Below are positions 12,268 to 25,114 of a stretch of DNA of 64,000 nucleotides, piece by piece. Under the pieces are notes generated by a model. That model searched no databases. It was not told the origin of the DNA and saw only the letters and a program-made list of their open reading frames with translations. Made by a program: the position numbers and the translations under genes. Source of the DNA: Aspidiotus rigidus. Taxonomy: Eukaryota > Arthropoda > Insecta > Hemiptera > Diaspididae. Location: assembly GCA_035079385.1 (NCBI GenBank), contig JAVHKY010000056.1:5220001-5284000 (forward strand). Reading direction: 5' to 3'. Numbering within the stretch: the stretch's first letter is position 1; each line of letters begins with the position of its first letter.

Positions 12268-15200
12268 GTGAACCAGGGTGAGTACACTATTTTTTGTGCA
12301 GTCGTAACCCAGGTCAAAAATATAAACAGCAATGTAAGTGAAAATAAAAATATCATTATAAACGAGAATAACACTCACAACAGTAAAAAAGAGGGGGGAG
12401 GGAGGGGAAACATACAAAATAGAGACTACGATTATATACAGATAGGTACGTTAAACGTTCGATCGCTGAAGAGCCACGAAAACCTTAAAGAACTTGAGGA
12501 AGCCTTTGCGAAGTCAAACTTGAAAGTATTGGGATTATCCGAGATCCGAAGACCTTCGGAAAAGATTATAATTACTAAAGAAGGCAACATGCTTGCCTAC
12601 AAGGGGAACAATATTGGTCAAAGGGGAGTGGGCTTCTTAATTAAAGGAGAATTCATCAAAAAGGTCCTAGAAATAAAGGGGATATCAGATAGAATAGCAA
12701 TGCTGAAGATCGATATAAACAAAACTCCTTTGACATGTTTCCAAATATACGCACCAACCGCGGAAGCAGAGGAAACAGAAGTCGAAGACTTCTATAGCCT
12801 ACTGGGCAAGCAAATTCGCGAAACAAAAACAAAAAACAATAATCTAATAATTATGGGAGATTGGAATAGCCAAATAGGACAGAGAGAAAAGGGAGAACAA
12901 TTTACGATAGGAAAATACGGATTTGGCAATCGAAATAAGAGAGGATGGAGGCTTCTGTCAAGAGTTCAATTTTAAAATAATAAACGGCTTCTTCAAGAAA
13001 AGGGTGGGAAAAAGGTGGTCGTGGCTGGCTCCAAATCAATATCACAAAACACTGATTGACTACGTTATAACCCCAAGAAATAAGAACATAGTCACAGACT
13101 ATAACATATTTGGAATGAACAATTTCAAATTCTACTCAGATCATAGACTATTGTCAGTACGTCTAAAAACAAATAGGCTGGGAACTTACAAACATAAACT
13201 TCAAACAGCAACAACTAAACTAAACATCGAAAATTATGCAACAAAGCTTAAGGCAAATCTCGAAAGACTAGAACATGATGACTACGCCGACGAGACTGAC
13301 GAGTTCACGGAGCATAGCTCTGCGTCCATGTACGATAAAATTCAGGGAATAATAAAGGGAGCTATAGAAACTTCTCAAAAAGCAAACGAAACAACGAACT
13401 TAGAACAGGAAGACAAGGTAGAAGAATCAACAAGTCTAAACGGAAAAATTAAACAGTTTCACAAAAAAAGAGCAGAGCTGCTAAAAATAAAAAACAAATC
13501 AGCCTCTGAAAGATTAGAACTAAATCTAGTGTCTAAAGTCATACGATACAATATAAGACTCAGGGAAGAAAGAATAAATCTAGAAATAATTAGGGAAACA
13601 ATCGAAGGAAACAAAAATATGAAATCAATGAAAAAGCGGCTTAGTTTAGGTACCCAGTGGACTACGCATTTAATAAACGAGGAGGGTGCCAAGATTTACG
13701 GAAGGCAAGAGATTAATGAACATATAACCGAATACTACAGAGAACTTTACAGAGACAATACAAAAGACAGTCAAACAACCCCCACTTTCACTCCATACGA
13801 AACGTCACTAGAACCTGAATTCATTTACGAAGAAGTAAAATACGCTATTAAACAATTAAAACCAAACAAGAGCCCAGGCCATGATAAAATAACGAATGAG
13901 CACATAAAGATGGGCGGGGAGGAGCTTGTAAGAGTATTAACAAAATTGTTCAACAGAATTCGAGAAACATCCGAAGTTCCTATAGATTGGAAATTAGCGG
14001 ATATTATTCTAATCACGAAAAAAGGGGACCGTCATAAAATAGAAAACTATCGTCCAATAACACTTCGTGTAACAGTCCAAAAAATTTTTTCGAAAGTTCT
14101 CCAAGAAAGATTACGACCTCTCATAGACGAACAGCAGCCTAGGGAACAAACAGGCTTTTGTAAGGGTTTTTCGACGATAGATCATCTACATACTATAAAC
14201 CAAATAATCGAAAAATGTGCGGAATACCAAATCAGTTTATACCTAGCATTAATAGACTATAAAAAAGCATTCGATACAGTGAAACATGACTTCTTGTTTA
14301 AGGCGTTAAGAGACCAAGGGATCCCAGGAAATTACATAAAAATAATACAAGACATGTATCGCGAAACAAGAGCACGAATTAAAACCGACGTAGAGGGGGA
14401 ATATTTTGAAATAACAAAGGGGGTAGCTCAAGGGGATCCACTATCACCAATATTATTCAACTGCGCGCTCGAGCAGATATTTAGGAAATTGAATTGGGAG
14501 AATAGAGGCGTAAACGTAAACGGGGAAAGGATCTCAAACCTAAGGTTCGCGGATGACGTAATTCTTATATCTAACTCGGAGGAAGAACTGAACGGAAGAA
14601 CTGAACGAAATGATAACGGAACTGGCGATGGAGGGGGAGGAGTCGGGGTTAATAATTAGTATTAAAAAGACAAAGAAATTAATAAATCGTGAAAGTTTAG
14701 CCAAAGCAATAATATATGGGGAAGAAGTAGGGACTTCATTGGACGAGACATATCTAGGTCAGTTGATATCAATGGAAGATCGCACAAAGAAAGAAATTGA
14801 AACAAGAATAACAAAGGCATGGAACAAATTTTGGTCACTAAAAAAAATATTCAAAGGTCCTTTCAAAAACAACCAAAAAAGTGAAATATTCAACATGTGC
14901 GTAAGTCCCTCCCTAACATACGGCTGTCAGACTTGGCCGCTGACTGCCAAATCCCTGAAGAAAATTGCAACTACCCAAAACGCAATGGAAAGATCAATTC
15001 TCGGGTACAGAATAAAAGACCGTATAAAAATAACCGATATCAAAAAGAGCCTACCCAATAATACCGACATAGTTAGATATATCAGAAGAATGAAGTGGAG
15101 ATGGGCGGGACATGTGGCGAGGATGAGGGACGACAGGTGGGCATATAAAACAACCTTCTGGTATCTTTCGCACTACAAGAGGAGAAGAGGCCATCAACGT

Positions 15201-15329
15201 ACGAGGTGGTACGATGATATTAATGGGTTTTTAAGGGGGAAAAACTTTCAAAAAATTGCAAGAAATAGAAAGGAATGGGAACGACTGCAGGAAACCTTTG
15301 CTCTCTATGGGCCGACGATCTTTAATTAG
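12268..15329 (+). pseudogene. LINE ORF2, endonuclease-reverse transcriptase, two frameshifts
   Basis: The endonuclease begins with IGTLNVRSL (about 12440) and includes GDWNSQIG near 12860 and SDHRLL near 13140, the expected catalytic neighbourhoods. A frameshift at about 12945-12955 divides it. The reverse transcriptase follows in one open stretch: LKPNKSPGHDKI, ADIILITKKGD..YRPITL, LIDYKKAFDTV, GVAQGDPLSPILF and the catalytic FADD at 14546-14557. Immediately after it, a 13-bp tandem duplication (14581-14593 = 14594-14606) shifts the frame; the C-terminal part continues in the new frame from 14610 to the stop at 15329, with YGCQTWPLT and WRWAGHVARM. All catalytic motifs I can check are still present, so the copy is young but broken. 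Confidence 0.8.
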
Positions 15330-15373
15330 TTATAACTATTGTATTGTACTATAATTGTAATCGTCGATAAAGG

Positions 15374-15394
15374 GGATTTGGATTTGGATTTGGA
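15374..15394 (+). repeat. GGATTT tandem tail of the LINE
   Basis: Three GGATTT units plus GGA form the 3' terminus of the element, replacing a poly-A tail. Confidence 0.75.
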
Positions 15395-15396
15395 TC

Positions 15397-16469
15397 CCGT
15401 CACTACTGTCCTTATTTGCTGGCATGTTCTTAATTGATGACAATGGAGTTATATCTACTGATTGTTGCTTAGTAGGTACCTATCTATATTGACTGCCTCA
15501 CAGACATGGAACAGTATCCAGACTGCAATGCATGAAAAGCTCTACATAATATATTATATTTTCTTCTTTTTTTTTTCATCATAATTATTTGTAGAGCATA
15601 ATTGTTTTAACTAGTAATAAGATATCTCTCGTGTATAATTGTTTTCTCTTAAACATCATTTTCTTCTGATCATTAATTTCTTATAATATCTTCACATAAC
15701 CTTTCATAAGTCGGTACAGTAGCTTCGAATGACGTCGCGTCATCCTTTTCTTATTTACATAGAAAAATGTTTCCGCTAAAGAGATATGTTGAAACCTTAT
15801 TAGATACGGATTTTTCTTTTCCCTTATTTAGGTATTATGACAGGGAGTCCTACTATGATAGCAACTGTTACACGATAAGTCTTTCTTGAAACGAATACAT
15901 CGTCATCGCTTGGACCACCAATACTCTTCGCAACAGCTTCCCTCACTAATACAAGAAAATCTGTGACTAGATAACAATTGCGAATCACTCTAAATATTTC
16001 AATAAAAACAGATAAGACATCGGCTGACTTGTTTTCAAGATACCGATAACTAAATAGACATGAATATCACGAAGGTTGAAAAGACCGGACACTTGGTCAC
16101 ATACCGTTAAGACGCTCTGTACACTATCGGCCAAAAATAAAATGAACGATTCAATGACCAACATATTGGTCAGTTATGGTAAAAAATCTTCATTTGACAT
16201 TACTGCATCTGACCTCATTTTGTGAAATGACTGGACTTCTCATGAAATCCTGAATTACGCTAAGTGGCTAATACATATATATAAATAAGGAACAATTTCA
16301 TATTTACTTCTGAAAAATTGACTTAGCAATACCATTAGGATCTCGTCCATATAACACAATACGATGACATGAATTCAGAAGAACCTAATACAATTACATA
16401 CCCCATGTTTTCACATCCTTGCGACGATTAGTACACATCAAATTTCTGCAGTTGAATCAACTTGGTTGC
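15397..16469. other. No gene recognised
   Basis: AT-rich intergenic DNA with no supported exon or recognisable repeat. Confidence 0.4.
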
Positions 16470-17116
16470 TCAATATCCACTGACGTCACCAAGTTTTGAG
16501 CCTCGGGTAGTTGGAGGAATAAGTTTCCCTCAGATACTGCTGTTGATCCATATTTTTCATTCCTAAAAAGGCAATTTAAACATGAATACTTTATATTTCA
16601 AACTCAAGACACATTGCTGTATGTTTCCAACCTCAATGTTTTCAAGTAAGTTATAATTTTGGTTTTTGCTGGTTCCTTCATCTTTTTCTGTCGGATAAGG
16701 GCAAGGAGGGCATTTGGTTTTTGAATTCCTTCTTCAAATTTTTCGGCAATGAATAGTTTAAGCTCTTGCGATAATCCCCGCCGTGGATCTGGCACGTGAT
16801 TGTCATGGTCACAATCAGTGCGAAACAAACTAACTTTACTACTTGTAGAATGATAAAGGAGATACAGGCCAGCTGGACACTCGTTGATTCGGTATGTTCC
16901 ACCTGTACACCGATACTCCACACGCAAACCATGGGGTGTATTCTTTGATGAAGATTTCTTCCACATTGGATCAACTGCCTGCTCAGCTTCCAATGGTGAG
17001 TTGAATTCTGCTTTCCTCAGCCAAATACGGTTTGGTAAACGCCTTCTTTTAAGGGGAGGAGTACGGTATTCTCTCTCAGAAAAGGTTCCAATGTCCAAAT
17101 CATCTGTACATAACAT
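16470..17116 (-). CDS. FLYWCH/MULE-associated-domain-like protein, two exons
   Basis: Exon 1 is 17116-16632, starting MLCTDDLDIG, and ends in phase 2 at TTGAG/GTTGGA. Exon 2 starts at 16562 after CTTTTTAG and restores Arg then NEKYGSTAVSEGNL; its frame closes near 16470. The protein has a basic start (LKRRRLPNR), a compact Cys/His domain with YRC..., CPAGLYLLYH and RTDCDHDNH (about residues 65-110), and then a helical segment with KPNALLALIRQKKMKEPAKTKI. This arrangement is the one seen in many insect proteins carrying the domain found N-terminal to MULE transposases. No transposase core follows. It may be a domesticated fragment or an exon set of a larger gene. The poly-A tract just upstream leaves the true 5' end uncertain. 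Confidence 0.5.
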
Positions 17117-17129
17117 TAGATGATTTTTT

Positions 17130-18638
17130 TTTTTTTAATGTGTATTAATTTGTACTGCATCTTTCAATCAGATAGGTGAAGAAACAATTCCAGAGTAATT
17201 ATACTGTAATAAAAAATTTATGCTCTTTAATTCAATAAAGTATCCTACAAGATAATGAACAAAATTTTGACAAAAATGCAAACTAGTTAACGTTGACTGA
17301 AGCATTGTAAATTATTCAATGGTCCAAAAACTAGGTAACAGGAAATTATTCCACACGTTTTTGTAAATATGAATATTATTTCTTAGTAGACGATCAATAG
17401 AGTTTTGTTCTAGTAAAAGATTCATAGTTTTCTGTGTCTCTCTCTTTTGCTCACCAACAAACTATTCAACCAAAGGAACAATTTTTATAAGAACGATACT
17501 TTAATTTCATGATCGTTATTTTTCACAGGTAAAAATAGAAATAACTGTTGACTTCCAAGTTTCAAATGTTTTCCACAATCGTATTCCTTCTTTAAAAAAA
17601 TAAAGCATAGGTATTAGTCAACAGACAGAAACATTACAAAAGGAAAAGAAAATAATAAATCAATTTCAAAAATTCATTTTATTCTCAGGAATAATAGGGA
17701 AATGAAGCAATTTTTCGCTAAAATTGAAAAAACTCGCAGCCTTCTCTCTTAGCTACTTGATGTTACCTCCATTAACTGAGTTAATTGAGACAAACAGGGA
17801 ACCTGTTTTATGGAAGTCTCGGCGTTTATACTTTTTCTAAATGAAGATCAAACCTCATTCCTCATTATTTTGAGGGTTCAAGGTTGAAGTCCAAATTTTT
17901 CCAAGTCCCTATCTTATCGTGTATACATCAAAATGAAACATTTTTCTAAGTCTCTTCGCTGTCATATATTACGCATAAGAAATCAAAAATTTTTCAAATA
18001 CCACGTTTTTCCGGATGGCGCTTGGCCCTTTTTTCTACAAATCACCTTCCCCTCCAATATAAAACAGGTTTCCTGTTGGAATTTTACTTGGGGAATTATA
18101 AAAATGAGGACAAAGAGTCTCGATACTGTAGAAACTTCACTTGAATTACTCATTAAATCATCAATTTTTCCACAAGAAATTGAAGTACCAACAAAAGTTA
18201 GCGCTCTTTGAAGTAAATAACTAATAGAATTGCCAATTGATTGCTCATTAAAAAAGTAAATGTAGATTAGAAAATAAGCTCTTGGTAACCAATAAAATTT
18301 CTTCCCTTCTATTTCACTACATCACGTGTTTGAATTTTCAAGGTTTTGTACATAGAATTTTATAAAACAAAAATAATAACTCTTCCAACTAGTGATTGTG
18401 ATACTTTGGTCGAAACATAATTTTCTCCAATTTGTCTAATTTTCAATAATACTGAGCAACTATGATTTTATACCGGCAGACACTTTAATTGTCGTGTTAG
18501 AAAACAGAGCAGTAAAATTGGGTAGTTAAAGTTCTTGATTAGGTACAAGTAGGTCTATATTTTTGTGCATTTGAATTACCTTTGACTGCGCATGGCGTCA
18601 ATGAGAAAGATGAGAGAAATTTGAGCAAAACTGTTATG
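17130..18638. other. No gene recognised; 3' flank of ZAD-recombinase gene
   Basis: AT-rich sequence. On the minus strand an ATTAAA at about 18484-18489 could serve as polyadenylation signal for the gene ending at 18639. The segment at 17760-18190 shares short words with 54180-54330 and is probably a dispersed repeat. Confidence 0.35.
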
Positions 18639-21600
18639 TTAAAACGCTCTAATATCATTATTAGCGCAGGATGTTGATGGTAGGGAGATTGAGGCACTCT
18701 TGGACGCCAATATGTTGATATTTTCACTCCTTTGTTCAGTTGTTTCATTGGCAAATTCTGTCACAACATAAGAGTCACATCCACCAAGTCTGGTTCTGTC
18801 AAATAAATCAGCTTTGGAATTTCCTAAGATGGCGGCAGAAGTTCGCCTGTATGAGTGACCTTCATCATATTGAATCAATTAATTCCAAAGTGTACAATCA
18901 AGATCTTGTTCACATCATCCTCAATAAATACATAAACTACCTGTGTATAAATTTGGATTTGGCAGTCGTAAATATTTTGCGGTTTCCCTCGGCATCCTTG
19001 CAAATTTATTCCTCCCTATAACTTGACGAGTGCATCTACCTCCTTGATAATTAAGGAAGAAACGATCAGTTGGAACAAATGAAGGTCGTAGCTCTTCGTA
19101 TTTTTTAACAATTGCAGCGTGATCTTTATGAATGACAAATGAACGCGGTTTCTGATTGTTTGTTTTTGGAACCTGCACAAGCAAGACAGAACCCTGTTTC
19201 TCTATGTGTTGAATACGAACATTTGTTAGTTCGTCTCCACTTCGCATTGCTCCACTGACGCCGAAAATCATGACTACCTACAGAAAATTAAAAACCAATC
19301 AATAGTAAGAATTACCATAATTAATAACGGAGGAGCAGATTTTATCGTACTTTATGCACTAAATAGATTTCATTAGGCGCTTGGTTCAGGAACGCAGAAA
19401 CTTCCGCTGCTGTAAATGCTTTCGCTTTCTTCTTTATATAGCCAACGTTCATTCTTTTGATGAACATTTTCAATGTCGTATAATTTGCTATTTGGATGTT
19501 GTCGTAATGGTCCATGGTAGCTCGCAACATAGAATAACGACTCCACAATGTTGGTGGAGCGTACTTTTCAGAAAGTTCCTTGAAATATGCAATTATAGTG
19601 TTTTCGGAAACATAATTGGCAGATATGTTCTTAGAGGTTTTCCAGTCTTGGAAGGCACGGTACGAATTTTCATATAATCTGCGAGATTTTTCTGGTAAAC
19701 TGCTAAAATTGATTGTTTCTGTATCGCCAGAGTGAATTTCTCCAGGTATAGACAATGTATTGTCAACGTCAAAATCGTCTGGTTCATCTTAATTAACGTC
19801 AATCATCATTAGCTTTTCCGCAGTTATAAAGTACACAAATAAATTTGATGATGATATAAAATATTCTATATCACTACGTCACACCTCCTGTACTTTACAA
19901 GTCTATGGGCCCTTAAAATTATTTTGATCCACAACCAAGGAAAAGAATCAGAAGAACTCTGTAGTTCTCTGAATTACTCATGTAATACAAAATATCGCCA
20001 TTTTGGATAAAATGTTCGATCAAGTGTTTGGAATTTCATGTTGTAAAAAATGCAACGCCTGAAGTTTCTTAGATTATGTCATAGTGAGCATATAAATTTT
20101 ACACGACGTCATATCAAATACAAGTTTTTCGAGGTACTTCAATCGATCAAGAAGAATCGTGTATAGACGTAGGCTCAATAAAGGTGTTATTTCAGGAGAT
20201 GGATCGTTGATATCAAACTATAATTTGTTATCAACATATTCATACCTAACAAATCTTATTAAACTTTTTTTTCTGACTGCCCTCATAAAGAACTAAAATC
20301 AGCTCAGTCGATAACTATCAACCCAGCATTTCTTTTTAGCCGCATTTCAACCAGGGATGGTGAAGTTCTTGAATGTGAACGTCCGACCAGAAAATGCACG
20401 TTCATATTGAGATTTCAGGGGCGGATTAAAGAATCATTTTGGGAGAGAAAATTTCAGAAATTTCCCAACTTTTTGAACATTTAAAGTTTTTTCTATTTGA
20501 AAAGCAAAACAAGAAAAAAAAAAAAAAATCATTTCATTTTTTTAGAATTTACGAGTACTACACAAAATGGGCGACAAAAATGAAGGCTGTCCATTCCGTT
20601 CACGTTCATTCTGAACGCGTTCATGAACTTGACCATCTTTGATCTCAACCTATCTCTAACGAATTTAAAACGACTAGTCCAGTAAAATTAGCCATTTGAA
20701 AGGTCACAAAATATAAAAAATTGTACAGAAGCATAACTTTATAAAATTGTAAGAAACCCTCTCTCAAGTCTTTTCCCAAGTTTCCTCAACATTTCAAGAA
20801 AAACTACGTCCCCCTGGGTGTTACAAAGGGATAATTGTATTGTTTTTTAGCTCGAACTTGTAAACAAAAGAGTTCGGAGAAAAAATATTCATATAAAAAT
20901 TATTCCTTGAAAAATTTTCCAAGAAAAAGTTCTCCACATATTTTTTCAATAAATGCACTCGTGAAAAGTAAACGTCTCTTACTGCTACATATTATAATCA
21001 ACGTTGATTAACGCCCAAATCATTGTTTATGTGGGTAGTCCAATAAAATCAGTCATTGTAAGACTCAGAAATGGTAAAGAAGCGAAACACGATGAAATTG
21101 TTGGGAACCCTGAGATTTTTCCTAGTTTTCTTTCAACATTTCCAACGAAGCTCTGTTCCCCCGGGGAGAGGGTGCAAAGGAGAAATTTTCTGAATCCATT
21201 TTCCAAGCTCTAAAGAAATGATTTTGGAGAAGAAGAAATGTTCGAATAAAAGGTGTTTCTTGTAGAATTTTTATTAAAAATATCTTCACGTAGGCTACTT
21301 ATATGCACTGTCACGCTGCTGACCAGTGAATATCTTTTAGAGTAGAGTACTCCAAAATGTAAATAAATGGCAAAACGTTGGTAATATGGAGGAGTGAAAA
21401 AGATTTATTCGTCACGTACGTAACACTGCGTTTATAGAAAAATATGTAGAGAGCTTTTTTATTGGAAATTTTTCAAGAAACAATTTGTATTCGAACATTT
21501 TTCCTCTAAAATAATTTGTTCACAATTTAGAGCTAGAAAACGAAAAAATTACTCCATTTCACCTTCCTGAGGAAAGAAGCTTTATTTGGAATATTGAGAA

Positions 21601-23196
21601 TTCTTGGGGAAAAGACTCGAGAGAAAGTTTTTCACGATCTTGAAAAGTTTCGCTTCTTTACCAATTTTTGAATTTTATGATGGCTAATTTTACCAGATCG
21701 TATAGAAAAAATTGAACTAGAGACACAATCAATTTTTATAATACGACTTGCATGATGATACATTGACAATCGTTCCAAAACACGAAATATTAAATTTGTC
21801 GTGTTACTGAAAACACTATGTTATCTTTACGAAAGTTTGAAAATATTTTTCCGAACCCAAGACAATTGAATCGTATTATTTCTTACCAATTACTTGAGGC
21901 AAATCAGCGACGTTCAACGGATCCTCAGAGGTAACTTCTACATCACAGACATCTGGATACTCGTCAACTACCTCACATTTTATTCGATATTCGCTATCAA
22001 TGTTCACAGGCTCAGTTTCTAATTTGACGGTTTCTTCTCGCATCTACACGTACAAGATGAAACAGAAATTGACCTTTTAAATTCAAACAAGAAAAAGCAA
22101 GTCATTGACAAACAATTAATCGATAGAATACCGATTATTTGAAAATTACGTGTTCTTCTCATCATCAGTAGATCATTCATCGTCTTACTCATCATATTAA
22201 GTAACAAATTCTTATATTTATGAAATTCGCTCGGAAGTATACTTTCAATTTAATACCATCGGCGTCGATAATTTTTCAAAAGTCTTCCTGCTCTCTGTGC
22301 GTTTATTTATTCGTGTTAACGATTAATAATCTTGATGAACAAGTCTCAGATGAATTTCATGAAATTGGTAATACAATAATAAGGTGCTCAACAAAACGTG
22401 GTTGGGCACTGGACTCAGTTGCCAAAAATTAAAAGAGGATTTATTTCAAAATCGGCGAATTTCTTCCCGTCTTTTTCACTAACTTGAAAGACAGGTCGAT
22501 GTATTAGCGTACGGATGAGGCAGGAAATACAAGTAAACGAAAGAATTAAATATTCTAAAGGGATATCTCAACAAAGATTAAAGTAGCACGTAAAGGAGAG
22601 CTAAAGTTCGAAATTTCGATGTTATCAAAACCGAAAACGACAAATCGAGCTCAACGTGTTGCGCATTATCCTCACTTGAATTCAATACGTCACACTGGTT
22701 TAAAATAATTTTTCTGTATGAATAGTGAAGGTATACTAGTTCCGAGGATATAATAATAATAATAATGAACAATAATATCAGGAAGAAGTTCCAAGTTTGA
22801 ATTTGAATCTTTCAGTATTCTACATGAATCAGTCTCGAAAGTGTGTCAAGATACGAAGGAATGATGTGAACCAATGTCAACTACCTTCGCGTACTCCAAC
22901 GATAACAACTTATTTAGTTCTCTCTGCTTTTGTTGACAATCTAAGACGTAATGCATGATTTTCTTCACTGTTTCTTCACACGATTTACATACGTAGTGCG
23001 ATAATGCGTCTTCTTCAAGAATCTAAAACAAGGATGCAAATCTCTCGGATAAACATCGCAATGTAAATAACGCATATAAAGCAACTTTACCAACTTGTAT
23101 TTGTAGATAACGATGCACATTCTCGCTCAGATTTTCTCGATCAAATATGCATTCCAGATGTTCGTTTACTCGTCCGCATAGCCGACAACAATTCAT
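18639..23196 (-). CDS. ZAD zinc-finger domain fused to Crypton-type tyrosine recombinase
   Basis: Predicted exons (minus): 23196-23095, 23022-22885, 22043-21887, 19787-19351, 19277-18941, 18859-18639; about 463 aa. Phases agree at every junction. The first donor (CAA/GTTGGT) is weak; the others are near consensus. Residues 1-80 form a ZAD with CRLCG (C4, C7) and VCKSC (C46, C49). Residues 81-135 are an acidic linker. Residues 145-275 resemble the core-binding domain of tyrosine recombinases. The catalytic part follows: GAMRSGDEL gives the first Arg (R290), VPKTNNQK (K316) may be the beta-hairpin Lys, and GHSYRRTSA gives H392 and R395. The usual HGGW is LGGC here, and the usual Tyr position after it reads VTEFANE, so box-III His and the nucleophile are missing. 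DNA strand exchange is therefore unlikely. The likely role is DNA binding or regulation in the nucleus, as in other domesticated Cryptons. The fusion itself is inferred from splicing. Confidence 0.65.
20660..21710. repeat. Intronic repeat cluster: two direct and one inverted copy
   Basis: This sits in the 2.1-kb intron between exons 3 and 4 of the ZAD-recombinase gene. A unit containing GTCCA(G/A)TAAAAT.AG.CAT.. and a CCCCC(T/C)GGG word occurs at about 20670-20980 and again at 21030-21300. A third copy at about 21395-21710 is inverted (matching AAAGAAGCGAAAC and its complement). The copies are diverged. No coding capacity. Confidence 0.5.
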
Positions 23197-23565
23197 TTTC
23201 GGTTCTGTAGTTACCACAATGAATGAAATTGAGTCAAAATAAGTTATAATGTTAAAACTGTACTCTGCGGAAATTTCACATTCAATATTCAAAGTTGTTT
23301 TAATAATCCAATGGATGAAGATGAATTGAGTGAAAAAAGTGAAAAAAACAGTACTACTTAGTAAAACCTAGATAGCTAGTAGAAGTGGCAGGTGAGTACA
23401 AGGAGCACACTGTCATTCGGACCGATTGTAGATTCGCTAGCGTCGCCTGCGTAAAATATTAATATGTAGAAAGTACTGATAAGCAAACGGTGATCCTGAC
23501 TTGAAACTAAAGGTGATTTTTTAGTTTTTCTTCGATTTCTCCAAAAATAATGAATTTAGGCGTAT

Positions 23566-24640
23566 ACTAGTACTATACAAAGTACGTTTAGGACACTTTC
23601 TGGACAATCTCAAATTTGTACAAATTGATACCATTTTCATCAAAATTTTAATCCTAAAATTTGATCTAAAATATTACCCCAAAATTTATTCTCTAAAATA
23701 CGATAAATGAGGTAAATTTTTTGCCTATGATTTTTCAACGCTCTCAAACGTTCAGGTATAATTTATTACCAATTTCAGCTTTATTTGACTGAAATCACAA
23801 TCACAAAGTACGTATAGGACACTTTCTGGACAATCTCAAATTTGTACAAATTGATATAATTTTCATCAAAATTTTAATCCTAAAATTTGACCTAAAATAT
23901 TACCCCTCTAAAATACAATAAATAAGGTAAATTCTTTAACAATGATTTTTTCAACGCTCACGAACGTTCACGTATAATTTATTACCATTATTTAACCTTA
24001 TTCAAGATTTTTACCATGCAAGTACGTATAGGACACTTATCAGTACACTCGCAAATTTGACCAAATTGATATTATTTTTCCAGCAATACAATAAATAAGG
24101 CACGAACGTTCAGGCATAATTTATTACCATTATTTAGCCTTATTCAAGCTTTATCTGACAGATAGGAAAAATTTTTACCATGCAAGTAAGTATAGGACAC
24201 TTATTTTAAAAGGGGTTAAATTTTCAACCTCTTGTAAATTTCAATAGCGAAAAATGATAAAAAAATAAGGTCTATGATTTTTTCAACGCTCACGAACGTT
24301 CAGGCATAATTTATTTTCATATTTTACAAGGTATAGGTACACAGGAAAAATTTTTACCATGCAAGTACGTATAGGACACTTATCAGGACACTGACAAATT
24401 TGTCCAAATTGGTAGCATTTTCGTCAAAATTTTACTCCTAAAATTTGACTCAAAATATTACCCCAAAATTTATTCTCTAAATTATGATAAATAAAGTAAA
24501 TTTTTCACCTTATTTTAAAAGGGGTTAAATTTTCAACCTCTTACTACCTATGATTTTTTCAACGCTCACGAACGTTCAGGCATAATTTATTACCAATATT
24601 TACCTTATTTTAGACTTTTATTTGATAGAAATTACGGTCA
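23566..24640. repeat. Degenerate long-period tandem repeat (~160-230 bp)
   Basis: The word AAGTACGTATAGGACACTT (with small changes) recurs near 23578, 23808, 24021, 24184 and 24364. Each copy is followed by CAAATTTG..CAAATTGATA and later by AACGCTCACGAACGTTCAGG and ATAATTTATTACC. Units vary in length through internal deletions. The array lies upstream of the ZAD-recombinase start codon. Confidence 0.7.
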
Positions 24641-25114
24641 CTAAAGTTGTATCATTTTCACCGAGGTGTATATCATTTTCACAATTGCACAACTCTTAAA
24701 TCCAGTGACGGAACACTTTCCCCACTGAGAAAGACTGGAAAGGTCATCTAACAAAAGGTGCACAAACCTCCTGGCTCAAAAAAATCTTCAGGACACTGAG
24801 GTGTACAAATATTCAGGCTCAACAAATCCATGGTAGGGATACAGAATTTTTTAAAAAGGTGCACGCACTAAGGTGTGAAACAATTGTGTTCGTTGTTACA
24901 CAGTATATTTTTATAAATTGAACGAAATAAACATTTTACACAAGTTAGAGTTGTTTTCCTACAATTAAAAAAAAAAAATAAAAAAATACTTTCTATTTTA
25001 CCAAAGAAGTAAATACACAGCCATATAAAAAACTTCACTGTTTCAATAGAACGATAATAATAATAATTATAATAAACAAAACGATCAACTCGTACTCGTG
25101 ACATGCTTCACCTA

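Larger units (their letters stand above)
10900..15396 (+). mobile_element. Non-LTR retrotransposon (LINE), nearly full length, frameshifted
   Basis: The element has the classic layout: 5' leader, ORF1 (coiled coil plus L1-ORF1-like domain), ORF2 (AP-type endonuclease then reverse transcriptase), a short 3' UTR and a microsatellite-like tail of GGATTT units at 15374-15394 instead of poly-A. ORF1 carries one frameshift and ORF2 two. The ORF2 C-terminus, with its WRWAGHVARM segment, resembles insect elements usually grouped near the RTE clade, while ORF1 looks L1-like; I leave the clade open. The exact 5' end is not defined by sequence alone, and I did not find a clear target-site duplication. 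Confidence 0.8.

Noticed and set aside
22019..22207. 62-codon minus frame overlapping ZAD-recombinase exon 3
   Set aside because: It runs in another frame across the splice acceptor; exon 3 with matching phases explains the region better.
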